Shown here piece after piece: positions 23,601-34,130 of a stretch of DNA of 64,000 nucleotides. Below the pieces are notes generated by a model. That model was not told the origin of the DNA. It saw only the letters and a program-made list of their open reading frames with translations, and did no database searches. Origin of the DNA: Cryphonectria parasitica EP155 (lineage: Eukaryota > Ascomycota > Sordariomycetes > Diaporthales > Cryphonectriaceae); NCBI RefSeq assembly GCF_011745365.1, contig NW_024468909.1, forward strand, positions 5,146,001 through 5,210,000, written 5' to 3'. The first letter of the stretch is position 1. Each line of letters begins with the position of its first letter. The position numbers and the translations under genes were made by a program.

Positions 23601-25444
23601 CAACTCTGGGGGGTATTTCCATAGCTGTCGACGTTATTTGTTATGTGTTCGCCACCCCTCCCTCCTGGCCCTCTTTTCCTTCTTCTTTCTTTCTCCGTTA
23701 CCCCTTGGCGCGAGTTCGTACGTTATTGCCTTATTGCCTTGTCCTGTGCTTGTCCAAGGGCTCTCTCTTTAGTCGCCGCACAAGGTCACACGGGCCTGGC
23801 CGATCAAAGGCGATCTGTTCCTGCGGGGAGATGGAATTCTACTACCACTAGAGATTGTAGATAGGGCGGGTCATACCAGTGGACGAGAGGGCTGTCGAGG
23901 CTGTCTGTACCTGTGACGATCTGATGATCATCGATAAGTAAGGCGCAGATGTTCAAGATCAAACCGCGTGTCGCTGTGCCGCCTCTCCTCTTTTTTGCTT
24001 TCTTTCTTCTTGACTGTTCTTTCTCTCTTTCCCTTGTTTTACTTTCCTAAAATGGAATTATCCATTGTAAAAGACCATGCTGTGTGGACGTCCTTCTGAC
24101 GCCAATCAAACGTTGCCACAGATCCCGCCGTCGTCCCTCGAACACGGGACGTGGGCCTGCAGGGCCTGGTCCTTCGTTTATCCCGCGCGTGCATCGGTGA
24201 TCCGATCCCGCATGGCGAATTTCAAGATTGCCTGCCATACCTACCGACCGGACTACGGCTTGTTGCGTTTTTTCCGATGGATACATTGTGCTACGCTCCT
24301 GTACAACTCCCGTGTTTGCTGACCGAGTCTCGACCGACGAGAACCAGCCGGGAGCTAATGAAGGGCAGAAGGGGGCGGTAAGTTGGTAGTTCTCCTCTCG
24401 CAACGAGGTTCAACAGATTTTTCTAAAGCATCTGATCAGAAAAGAGGTTATTCCAACCATCCTTGTTGGGGAGCTATCCAAGACAGCCAAGCAAGTATCT
24501 ATCTGCATCGAGACGGGTCTCGGTCTCGGCAGGCTGCGCAAGTGGGAAGCTGAGTTCCTCGCCGTATTATGGGGGCGTTCTTTCGTGTCTCTCGTCATGT
24601 TGGATTTGTTTTCCCTGTCCTGGCCGACCTGTAGTCCCAGGATCCCGAGGGTGTTCACGGGCGAGGACTGAGACGGAAAGCTACATTGCCACACCCACAC
24701 GCCAGAGTACATACAACTCGGGTGTCAATGGAGAACGGACGGCGGCGGCGAAGTCACATCGACGGGATCCGCCCCAGGGCCAGTATTCATCCATCCACCT
24801 ACCTATTCATGACACGTCGTCTAGTGGTCCAGATCATCTCATCGAGATGAAAACCACATCTTCCAGACACAGTGCCATTGGGACACGGCAATGGCTCCAT
24901 CAACGGACGACAACGCATCGGCCTCATTCATCGCGGGATATTCATCCGAGGGCCACGGCGATGACCGCCGCGTCACGAAGCCTCGCAGTCGTCCGCTGTC
25001 GGCCTGATGACACGACACGGCAGACGATGGTATGAGGCAGACATACGCACGTACACAGACCATGTTAGTCTAACATGGAACCTAGATACTTCCTACACTT
25101 CTGTTGCCCCCCCCCCCCCAGAAGCACCTGAAGAGACCGCCATGGAGCGGCTGCCGCTGGGAAGAGCCGTGCCATAATGTCGGAATTAGCCCATGAGTTC
25201 GTTTTCCAGTAATTGAGTGAGCAGGCGCAGAATTGTTGAGAGGTCAAGTGATCCAATTCGCTTCGGTGAAGGACAATCTTGTCAGCTGGTCATCATTGTG
25301 GAAGGAAAGGGGGGGGGGGGGCGGACGTGGGCATCCTAGGGAGCGTCCACGGTCTACGTACCTGATGACAACTCTGAAGCGATTGACTGTCATAGATTTT
25401 TTAGCCATACAGAGCAAAGAATACATGCACATTTGCTGACATGT
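20684..25444. other. Long intergenic region
   Basis: About 4.8 kb upstream of the Ser/Arg-rich gene. It contains a His-codon CAT/CAC run (22650-22675), a GTAC cluster at about 21640-21675, a C homopolymer near 25110 and a G homopolymer near 25310. Open frames up to 190 codons (24463-25035) have no family resemblance or splice support, and I treat them as chance. Confidence 0.45.
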
Positions 25445-25840
25445 TTACACCAGCATGCGGCTCAACACGACTCGCCTCTTTCTGTTGTTGCTGCTCCCGT
25501 GGTCGTCATCGTCAGCAAGCACAACAGGCTGAAGGAAGACAAAGAAAAGTGAAACAGGATGGCCTGGGTTCGTATCCAAGATGGGTATACCGAGAAGGTC
25601 CAGGTAGCCGATAACAAGCCAGCCCGCAATGACTTTCCCAATGCAGAGTTGAAGCTGACCATCCAACTCTCTGTGTGTGTAATCGCGACATACCGTCCAG
25701 GGAGTGCGTGCGGGTCACCCAAGTCCCCCACCACCATCGCAGTCGGGCGGGCGAGCGTCATCCCAAGAAGTCGGGCAAACACAAGTGATACCCATATCGC
25801 CAAGGTAGCGAGAAGTTCAGACGACTGGTGGAGATAAAGT
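25445..25840 (-). pseudogene. Hydrophobic coding-like fragment
   Basis: Read on the minus strand, an acceptor-like site at about 25830 leads into LLATLAIWVSLVFARLLGMT and GDLGDPHALPG. A possible short intron follows, then LCIGKVIAGWLVIGYLDLLG, ending in an acidic/basic tail at 25445. The alternation of hydrophobic spans looks like a membrane protein, but there is no start and no family match. It may be the end of the decayed gene to the right, a separate small gene, or chance. Confidence 0.25.
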
Positions 25841-25988
25841 CAGATCATGGTGCGACTGGCCTACCACGGTACTGGTGTGGATGATTAAACTCATTGCGAT
25901 TCTAAAGTATCAAGCCTGACTTGGTACATTCGACTTCCTTGAAGGTACAAGACTGCCCATCTTCCACCTTCCGCCATCCGAATGAAAG

Positions 25989-27120
25989 TCAGTGCCTCGA
26001 ACATGTCATTAACCACATTTTCTCCTGAGCCGGTTTCAACGGAAGGACGTGAACAGGGAGGTAGAATGACTGATTACGTCGCCCTCTTTGCGTAATATCT
26101 GCCGCAGTGACACTGAGTCGACGATTACACTTGGTAAGCGGGCATGGTGATTCAGAATCGTCATGACAGTTGATAAAACCGCACACTAGTTATTTCTGGA
26201 TTCATAGTAATGAGAGGCAACCGTCTTGACTTGATCGATTCAAAAAAATTCCATGTACCACGCCAGGTCTTTGTTACATGTCTGCTTGCCTTGTTTTGGT
26301 GACAGATGATGGCACGTGTTTAGGTACTTAAGTAGATACCGTTCTGACGTGCTCGGCAGAGAATACTGAATCACAGAGGCCAGTTCTGCTGAGATAATTA
26401 AACAGGCAAGTAGAGGGGTGGTCGATAACGTAGTAACATACCCTTTATCGCACACGGTCTTCCATCCGGGTTGCCAAAGACGCCATGGCTCGTATATAAT
26501 ACTTTCCAGCCGAGATTCTCTTCCTATAAGAGCTCGAGGCAGAGCTTGGAGCAGAGTCGCAATATAGCTGACGCAGGAGGAGCCTCGGCCTGCTGACCAT
26601 GAACCCAGCCGCACGCCATCTGGTGATAGCTTCCTCTTCCTCCTCCTGCTGCTACACAAAGTCTCCATCATCTTCGTACTCGTCTCCATCATCTTCGTAC
26701 TCGTCTCCAAAATGATGGTTTTCCAACCAACGTCCCGACTCGCTGGGTAAATAGGCGTTTGGCTCTATGGTCAGACCACCTGTGGGCTGCCACGTGTCAA
26801 GAGCAGAAAAAACCTTCAGTATAGCATTTCGAATAATACAACCATGTCGTGGCGCATATGACCATGATGTCCGCCGATAAGCGCGACAGGTGTATCTTGG
26901 AAGCTCAATATTGACCCAGAAATGCTAAAAAAGGTCTCTAACGGATGGTCGTGGTTTCCATGTTGAGTTGCTCTAGGCATGAAGCCTGTGCTCAAGCTCT
27001 CAGTCGGTGGATTCTTTTGTTCTATAAAGTTCTGCCATTTCTTACAAACAGCTGAATAAGAAGCACGGACGCCATGCTTCTGGCACGAATTCCCTCTAAG
27101 ATCAGAAGACGAATCTCTAC
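25989..27120 (-). pseudogene. Decayed F-box-like gene
   Basis: Several minus-strand segments in different frames read, in order, like one fungal F-box protein: EIRLLILEG (27117-27091), CQKHGVRASYSAVCKKWQNF (from 27085), an 89-codon open stretch at 26921-26652 with FWVNIELPRYTCRAY and GGLTIEPNAYLPSESGRW, then GWVHGQQAEAPPASAILRL (26610-26524) and YEPWRLWQPGWKTV (from 26494). Intact relatives carry these motifs continuously; here they are broken by frame changes and stops, and no ATG opens the best segment. Further remnants may extend to 25989. I read it as a gene fossil. The family call rests on remembered motif patterns, not an alignment. Confidence 0.6.
26664..26705. repeat. Two tandem copies of a 21-base unit
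   Basis: Exact duplication inside the decayed F-box-like gene. Read in the gene's frame it encodes a doubled acidic heptapeptide DEYEDDG, so the unit length keeps the frame. Confidence 0.85.
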
Positions 27121-27909
27121 GGGCAACGAAGCTCAGGAGAACCGAGGTCTACTCGTTAAGTCGAGATGAAGAAGCTTGCTAGCGGGTTATTGCGGCTGTA
27201 AGGGGGGAAAGGGCTTTGAGCAGCGTAAAGATGCTCAGGGGATCTTTTGAATTGTAAGTTTAAGTGAGGTGTGAGGGATGTGAGAGTGCAATGCCGTCGA
27301 AGTATATACCCTTTGGTCTTAACAGCCAAGGGGACTGCGTCAGAGTCCTTCGCGTCCTAAAGTCTCGTCATCAATGTCTCGTAGTATCGTGGGTATGTGC
27401 TGCATGGTTCCTTTGAAGTGAAGACGATTGCTGCACTAGAAATATAATCGGGCTCCAGAAGAAAAAAAAAGGCAGAAAGAATAAGCTGGCTATCCAGGCC
27501 TGATAGAAGCTCTCTACAGCAAAGGCCGGTCCAATGACTCACTGGCCCTCGCAAAACTCAAACCAATAGCACACTGTATTTGATATACCATTATTGCTTT
27601 GAAAACTTTCCCAGCCTTTATTTTTAAAACCCCAGTTTGTAGTATTAATACCAGACCCTTCCATTTAACGAGAATGCAAAAATGTCTGTTGTGCTCGGCT
27701 GCACTTGGGTACCCTGGCAAGGTAGAGTATCAGACCCCTCCATCGACACGTTATCCAGCCTCCTGCGGACCTGAAGTCATCGTTCGCGCTGGGATAGGCA
27801 GATAGCACACAGTCTAGCCATAAGCCTTGCTGCCTACCTGGTCAGAAAATTCATCATGCACATGACGAGCATCAAGCTCACCAGTGGTACTATACTGCTG
27901 GTGTTTTCA
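27121..27909. other. Intergenic
   Basis: Between the F-box remnant and the stop of the next minus-strand gene. No coding signal beyond short open frames. Confidence 0.5.
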
Positions 27910-29697
27910 TTACTGCTGCTCCGTGCTCTCCGTCTCCTTCAGTGCCCTCTCCCACTCCTCACCAGACATCATGTGACTCGACGCAGCGAGAGAGAAAACG
28001 CTCCACAGACATGCATCGAGCATGAAGTGGACAAGCTCCACGCCCATGAAGTTGCAGAATGAGCCCAGCGAGAACCCAGCACGGAAGTCAAGCCTGAACC
28101 CCACGAATCCGCCGCCGGCTACAAACGGCCAGAGCCAAACCGGCTCCCAGAGCCCCGCCGTCGACATGCCTCTTGTCCGGCACCAGGACCATGCGACCGA
28201 CCGCAAAGCAGAAGCCTCGACGGGCGCCAACATCAAAGAGGCCAACCTCCGTACCAGAATACTGGTTGCGAGTTTGGCAGGAAGCTGTGTGAGCACGTTG
28301 TCCCTATAAACAGGCGCTAATGCCCGACGCCTCGCGCCAGGCCCGTCGTCGCCATCTCGGCCGGTTGGAGAGTCATTCCCTGGGTTGGGCCGCAGCTCGG
28401 CGGACCACACGCCGGGTGGGATGTTATTGTCGTTGGTGGGGTCCGGATTCTCGGGATTGTTTTCGACGTCGAAGCTGATCAGTGTGGCGCTGACGACCTC
28501 TTCGGTGGCCTCGTCGTCGGAGCTGAAGTCTTCGGTGTTGGCGGTGCGGGAGCGGCGCGGATGGCTTCTTGGTCGGGAAGGAGCGGCGGCAGCAGTAGGA
28601 GTAGCAGTTGCAGGAGCAGTAGCATCGGGACGGCCACTGGGTGTTGCGCTACGCACTTCCGTGGTGTGGTCAGCCGCAGCGCCAGAATTGGGCTGATCGC
28701 CTGACTGTGGGGCTTCCCAGACAGACAAGAACCCATCCGCAGGCGCTGCAGGAGCTTCGGGACCGGGCAGCAGCTGAGCTTGTGCTGACTCCGTGTCCCG
28801 GTCTGCCTGAACTCGTTGCAGGACGACGGGCGTGCCGGATGGTCGTGACTGCTCAGGGTTGGATGGGGCGGGCATCATGTCGTAGAGGACCTCGTACAGT
28901 ACGTTCCGCGCAATCGGGAAGAAATTGCTCACGGCCCAATAGCCTATAAACGGAGCCATGCCCCAGCCAATCCTGCCCAGCCATCCCACGATGGAGCGAG
29001 GGTTGAGTGAGGTGGGCGGTGCACATGGCGCAATGACCGATGCGTCTGTGAAGGGGACAAAGAACTTCCAGCTTGGTACCCAAGGCGAGGCCGACGCAGG
29101 CAAGAGATGCGTCCTCTGCAGAAAGACCCAGAGCTTTAGCGAGGTTGCGAAGTAGGTGTATGTAATGATACGCTGTGTGCTGTGCATGATTTGTTCTGTG
29201 ACCCAGCGGAAGTCCACACAGTTGGAAACCACGAAAGTGGGCAAACCATGCAGCCACAGACTCGTGGGCGACTGTGTCTGACGTTCGACCTGGAAGAGCC
29301 GCGAGAACGGGATATGCGAGTACTCCTTGTATAGTAAGATGCGATGCCTCAATCCCGCGAGACCCCAGACCCCACCAAGCTGACATATGCGAGCCGCTGA
29401 GTCCAGGTCTCGGCCGACGCTGTCGTCGTGGCGCTCATGTTCGTATCGCCGCAGCTGCTCAGCCCTCATATCCTCGATGCTATTCTCGGACTCGACCACG
29501 CCTATCACCAACATGACCTCATTGTGAGACCGGATGATGTCTTTATTGACTCGCTTCGTCTCTGGGTTGACGGGTCGGCCTCGCTCGTCGTACATCTGTA
29601 GTGGTGCGCGCGGGTCTCCCTCCCCTTGACCCATGACGACGTCGTCGTAGGGAGAACGGCCCAAGGCCATGGAGGTGAGGGGACCTAACCTGCCCAT
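27910..29697 (-). CDS. Unknown membrane protein, 595 residues
   Basis: One uninterrupted exon. The N-terminal part (DERGRPVNPETKRVNKDIIR, then NEVMLVIGVVE) looks globular. Hydrophobic stretches follow at about residues 175-200 (IITYTYFATSLKLWVFLQ) and 245-275 (WGMAPFIGYWAVSNFFPIA). A long disordered Pro/Ala/Thr/Ser-rich section (about 290-450) leads to a C-terminal membrane region (VWLWPFVAGGGFVGFRLDF, then MGVELVHFMLDACLWSVF). I do not recognise a domain. A frame this long without stops, with normal composition and a start ATG, is very unlikely by chance. It may sit in an endomembrane; nothing in the neighbourhood indicates a pathway. Confidence 0.75.
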   Translation of the reverse strand: MGRLGPLTSMALGRSPYDDVVMGQGEGDPRAPLQMYDERGRPVNPETKRVNKDIIRSHNEVMLVIGVVESENSIEDMRAEQLRRYEHERHDDSVGRDLDSAARICQLGGVWGLAGLRHRILLYKEYSHIPFSRLFQVERQTQSPTSLWLHGLPTFVVSNCVDFRWVTEQIMHSTQRIITYTYFATSLKLWVFLQRTHLLPASASPWVPSWKFFVPFTDASVIAPCAPPTSLNPRSIVGWLGRIGWGMAPFIGYWAVSNFFPIARNVLYEVLYDMMPAPSNPEQSRPSGTPVVLQRVQADRDTESAQAQLLPGPEAPAAPADGFLSVWEAPQSGDQPNSGAAADHTTEVRSATPSGRPDATAPATATPTAAAAPSRPRSHPRRSRTANTEDFSSDDEATEEVVSATLISFDVENNPENPDPTNDNNIPPGVWSAELRPNPGNDSPTGRDGDDGPGARRRALAPVYRDNVLTQLPAKLATSILVRRLASLMLAPVEASALRSVAWSWCRTRGMSTAGLWEPVWLWPFVAGGGFVGFRLDFRAGFSLGSFCNFMGVELVHFMLDACLWSVFSLAASSHMMSGEEWERALKETESTEQQ

Positions 29698-30015
29698 ATT
29701 GGCACTGGCAATAGAAAAGCTAGGCGTTTGGGTGTTGACCCTCCTCGTGAAGGAGATTCATGGGGCCCACCAGCAGATGAAGTCTAGAGGGAGTCGATTT
29801 GCGCGATGGCTTTTGATAGACCGTGGTCGCAGAAGAGAGGGAAGACAGCAGTGGCAAGGCCACCTCTCTGGCAGTCATCAAGCACAGGTGCTTGCCTTGA
29901 CCAGGTTCAAGCTAAAGTCCCTAAAGCCAGAAGTAGAGCCTCGATGTTCATGAAATAAATATCACGATCCGCGGCTGAACGTCTCCCTGCATTTGGTCAG
30001 TGAAGGTGATGACAG

Positions 30016-30086
30016 GTGGGTCCAAGCCAGCCTGGGACCCACTAACGCTTGGGCCAAGCAACTGGTGCTAGCAACTTTACGCTAGC
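30016..30086. repeat. Three adjacent perfect hairpins
   Basis: GTGGGTCC (30016-30023) pairs with GGACCCAC (30035-30042). GCTTGG (30047-30052) pairs with CCAAGC (30054-30059). GCTAGC (30067-30072) pairs with GCTAGC (30081-30086). They stand side by side, 60 bases before a TATA box. Confidence 0.8.
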
Positions 30087-30143
30087 CTGATAAAGCAGGC
30101 GGCCAGTCGCGTGGGCAGGCGGCAGTATTGCCAGCCCAACAAC

Positions 30144-30151
30144 TATATAAA
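30144..30151 (+). promoter_or_regulatory. TATA box without an obvious gene
   Basis: TATATAAA on the plus strand is followed by a pyrimidine-rich initiator-like stretch (about 30155-30200), the usual look of a fungal core promoter. No convincing plus-strand coding sequence follows; a non-coding transcript or lost gene is possible. Confidence 0.4.
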
Positions 30152-31103
30152 CCTGGCCTCCCTCCCAACTTCTTCCTCGATTTCTTTCTCCTTTTCTCTT
30201 CTTCATACTTACCTTGTCTGAGTCACGGTAGATCAAGAATTACTGTGACTAGGTTGGGAGGCCTGCATTGCACATAGTGGTGCTGACCAGTCTGGTTTAC
30301 CCTTCGGGGTCGACCTGGGCGAAATTTTTGCTGCCTACATCAGATTTTCTGATTTTTTTTTTCATTTTTCATTTTTCATTATGCTTGCTGCCTTGCGCGG
30401 TAACATGAAGAAGAACCTCTTGTGACCAATGTTTGGTGTCATACCTCCTAGCATCCCTTCAGAACAGAGTACTTCCGACCTCACCTTCTCGCCCACTACG
30501 ACGCCTTCCACGCGTCTATCAAATTGACTGCCCTTCACTGTCACCGCTAGCGCTGCACATGGACTTTTTCTGCGCTCACATTTCTGACCTCGCACCTCCT
30601 AATCAAATTTTGACAGTGGGGGGGCGTCAAGCAAGTGCTTGCTGGTCTCGCTCTATTGCAAACGCTATCATATTTTCTCGATGGCGGCCGTGTTCCCTAC
30701 AAGTTTAAGAGCTGCTACTTGCCTCGTCTCGTTGCAAGGTATTGCGCTGCCTACGGAGTACGACGTCAGCCAACTCGCGTTGTGGGCATGAGCAATGACC
30801 CTTACGAAGCTGGCAGCCGCTCATTCATGCAACCTTCGACGACACATCATCTTGACGCGTACATAGTAATGGTACAGACGTGCTCCCCATAGACCTTATT
30901 CTGTATCGACAATGTAGTAGCAAAATCGGTTGTTATGGTTCGGTTTAGGTATTCCAGGCTGAGCTAAAACTCGGTGCAGGATACAAAGAAGTTGAATAGG
31001 TACTATACGCTGTGCTTTCCCTCACAGACCTGTTCCGCAGAATCTACCTATATTCCTGCGGTCCAAGACGTCCTGTGGGCCCCAGGCATATATCACGCAG
31101 GAA

Positions 31104-31594
31104 CTAAAACTCCATCTTGGAGTAGTCAAAAACAATGACTTTCTCGAAGATGGGCATGTAGGTCTTGACATAAGCTTGGTGGGCAGGGTCCGACTTGGCG
31201 TAGTAGTCTCGATCCGCAGTACTCTCAAACTCCATCACGAAGGCATACTGGAAGCCTTGCTGCACGCGACTGTCAGCCCGCCACTCTGCTACATCCATGA
31301 GTAGAAGGGAAAGAAAACAGGTGCAAAACTCACCGACAGGCCCTCGACCGAGTTGTCCTTGCCGCCGCTGGTCACCTGCATGTACGGCTGCTTGGTGTCG
31401 GCGCGGACGCACTTCACCTTGAGGTCCAACAAGTCGGCGATGGCCTGCGTTCACGGAAGATATCAGTATCTCGGTCCAGTCTTTGCTAGCTGGTGGCCAA
31501 ACGTGGTCGCATTGCGCATGTAACTCACCATCTTGACCTGGTCGGCGCCTGCATCCTCCTTGAATCGGAGGAGAACAGTGTGGACGACAGTCAT
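31104..31594 (-). CDS. Stress-responsive A/B-barrel (Dabb) protein
   Basis: Three exons, 31594-31529, 31444-31334 and 31259-31104, encode 110 residues. It reads MTVVHTVLLRFKEDAGADQV, then DLLDLKVKCVRADTKQPYMQ, then FQYAFVMEFESTADRDYYAK and FEKVIVFDYSKMEF. The opening VVHTVLLRFK, the DRDYYAKSDPAHQAYV helix and the closing VIVFDYSK strand are typical of Dabb proteins, which form dimeric alpha/beta barrels. Family members include stress-induced plant proteins and polyketide cyclases such as olivetolic acid cyclase, so function here is open. No biosynthetic neighbours support a cyclase role. Confidence 0.88.
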
Positions 31595-32324
31595 CTTGAA
31601 AGCTTCGAGCTGGTGAGTCCGAGCTCCGGTTATGCAGAATCCGAAGTACTGTGCGAACGAAGAGTGGCTGGAGGAGCTTGCTGAATGTATTGGAACACTG
31701 ATAATTGGGTATTGATTGCTGTTGCCGTGGTCTTGCCTTACACGAGGAGTCGTTAAAGTGGACGTCTCTTCAGCAGCCGAGGCCGTAGCGGGAGCTCTCA
31801 GGTCCAGGTGGTGACGAACCCGTCAAGCTCCACCTTTCTGCAAGAGCGCCAGCGGGCCAGTAGTGCTCTTGCCTAGTGGATATTATCCCAAGAGAGAACA
31901 ATACAGATCAGTAAAAAGCTGTCCAGGAAGGTGCAATGAGCGGCAGTGGCCTGCCCCTTTCCTTCAGGTAGGAGTTCAATGTACCTCAACAGAATATATA
32001 CAGTAGGTGCTCACAAGCTCATCTGAGCAAGAGCGGCCCGGTGCGCTCTAGTCTGTGCCGAACAAGCCGTTCAGTGAGTTGAGGGTGACGATGTTCTGAC
32101 AATCTGCAAGACGCCATAGTAAATGCCACAGCACAAGTAACTCTTCTTCTTTACCCACCAAAACCCTCTTGATTTTCTTCCTTTGATGTTTGTCCCTCTT
32201 TCCCCTGGTCCCTTCCCCCTAATCCTTTCCCCGGCACAGCGTCCAACTGCTAGGGATCATGTCATAGCTCGTGAACAATCATAAAGAGGACGGCGCGTCA
32301 TGAAAACCCGAGCCTTATTACTAC
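31595..32324. other. Intergenic
   Basis: Promoter side of the Dabb gene and 3' side of the PTH11-like gene. No coding or repeat signal seen. Confidence 0.5.
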
Positions 32325-34130
32325 TTAGTCCTTTCCCTTACAACTCGCTTTCGAGAAACTGATCTCCGTCGTTCTAGTCTGCACGATAGCCGTCTCGCTC
32401 GAGCTGTCCTCGGGCCAACCCGCAGACACTCCTGCACCGCCCTTGTGGCCCTCCACCTCATGCCCGCCGTCGCCGCCACCTCCCTCTATTGTCACATTGA
32501 ATGCCGTCGCCGTTCCGAAAATCGTGCGGTCGCTGGGCTCGCCGAACCGGCTGTACTCCGAGCGCTTCCGTCTCATCTTTGCCCCGCTGCCGCCGATTGT
32601 TTGTAGCGGGACGTCCGAAGGCCCGCTCCCCGCGTTGGTGGTGTTGTTGGGGGTCGAGAAGAGGCCCGGGCTGACGGTATGGAAAAAGAGCCGGAGGGTC
32701 GATAGGCATGAGCAGATGATGAGAAGGTTGGCCTCGATAGAGCTGCGTGTATGGATGTCCAGATTTCAGTTGCTGAAGTTCGCGATGATAAAAATTATCA
32801 AAATTAATGGGGAGTAAGTACTCACATCCACAGGTTGATATAGATGCCATTCCAGGTGATATCCGCCAAATTGAGATCCTTTATGAGTAAGATAAGTCGC
32901 ACGAGGGATGTGATGCAGGTCCTGACGGTGGTACGTCAGCCCTGGAGGTCACATAGGGTTGATGGGGGCGGGGGGTCAGAATTAACATACAGCGAGCCGA
33001 TTAAAAAGAACGCCAACAGCCCAATCTTCCTCCTGATGGAGGTATGCAACCCAACGACCATGGGGACCGGTAACAAGATGATCATAAGATCCGTGATCAC
33101 CCCAAGAATAGCATAGGCATTATATTGGGCCAGCCGATTATAACATGTCCCAGGAACGCTCGAATCGTACGCCCTTGGGATCGGATTGCAGGCAAACATG
33201 GAGCTGAAAAAGATGCTCACAAAGGTCCCCGAGACAATGAACATGATGACGTAGACGGCGGCTCGGAAACGCTGTGACACGCTATTGATGTCCAAATAGA
33301 AGAGCAAAATCACCGTCTTGCATGCCCATGGTGTCCAGCAGTATATGAGGAGGTTGACGTAGCCGTTCCACTGGAGAGTTACAGTCAGCGAGTGGTGTGT
33401 AGAGAAAACGAATGCTCAACGTGACTGACAAAGCTAAACTTCAAGAACGACTCGAGTGGCATCTCCCATGCATGAATGCCCTATACGATTATGCTGTTAA
33501 TGAATTGGTCCAGCTGTGTAGGAACCTTCCGGTTCAGAATAAACATACCATCCAGCCTTCAGCTATCGACCCTAGCAATCGACAAGTATTAGCATGAGTT
33601 TATCCACCGGGAAGGCCTGGTCATACTCAAGATGATAACTTGGGTGGCAACCGACGTGCTCTGTACGATAACACACGGTGAGTCTATGCATCAAATCGCT
33701 CGAATAGAATTATGCGCCCAGCGAGACGTACCCACCCGAGAAGTAGCAGCACTACCAGAGTTGATCAATCAGCTCCATCTGGTCTCAGTATCATTCAAAG
33801 CGATCAATGTACTCACCATCATCCCAACCAAACCTCCGCCGCACATGAATCTTGACATATAGCCGCTGTATGACAAAGAAGAAGGCGATAGCGAGGCCTA
33901 CAATCTGCACGACCCATGAAACTGTGATATACTGAGTCCGAGGGTGCTGCAAGTCGACCGTATCTGCGAACTGTCAGTCTCAGCAAAACATAGCATTTTT
34001 TTCGCCCTGAAAAGGTTTGTCCAGAGTGGACTGAAAGACCGCAAGTGAAATACCAAGAGACTAGGGAGAGAGACTCACAGCCAGCAGGGGGTGGAACTGC
34101 TGTTACCACTCGTTCCGACAATAAAGCCAT
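32325..34130 (-). CDS. PTH11-like integral membrane receptor
   Basis: Nine exons: 34130-34079, 33963-33817, 33751-33732, 33660-33627, 33571-33549, 33480-33430, 33370-32991, 32921-32826 and 32742-32325. Together they keep one frame for 406 residues. The order of motifs fits the fungal rhodopsin-like/PTH11 family: PPPAGYTVDLQHPRTQYITV, first span VVQIVGLAIAFFFVIQ, GWDDV, SVATQVIIL, GIHAWEMPLESF, a TM run through LLFYLDINSVSQRFR, the Cys-containing loop MFACNPIPRAYDS, the span LGVITDLMIILLPVPMVVGL, and RLILLIKDLNLADITWNGIY. The C-terminal cytosolic tail is Gly/Ser-rich. Such proteins are plasma-membrane sensors; some relatives sense surfaces in plant pathogens. Exons of 20 and 23 bases are unusually small. 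Ligand unknown. Confidence 0.85.

Larger units (their letters stand above)
29698..31103. other. Intergenic with structured DNA and an orphan promoter-like site
   Basis: Contains three consecutive hairpins and a TATA box (separate entries), then a pyrimidine-rich stretch at 30155-30215 and a T-rich run at 30350-30380. Open frames downstream of the TATA box on the plus strand are all short. Confidence 0.45.

Noticed and set aside
24463..25035. 190-codon plus-strand open frame
   Set aside because: Composition is random-like, there is no family motif, and no splice context supports extension.
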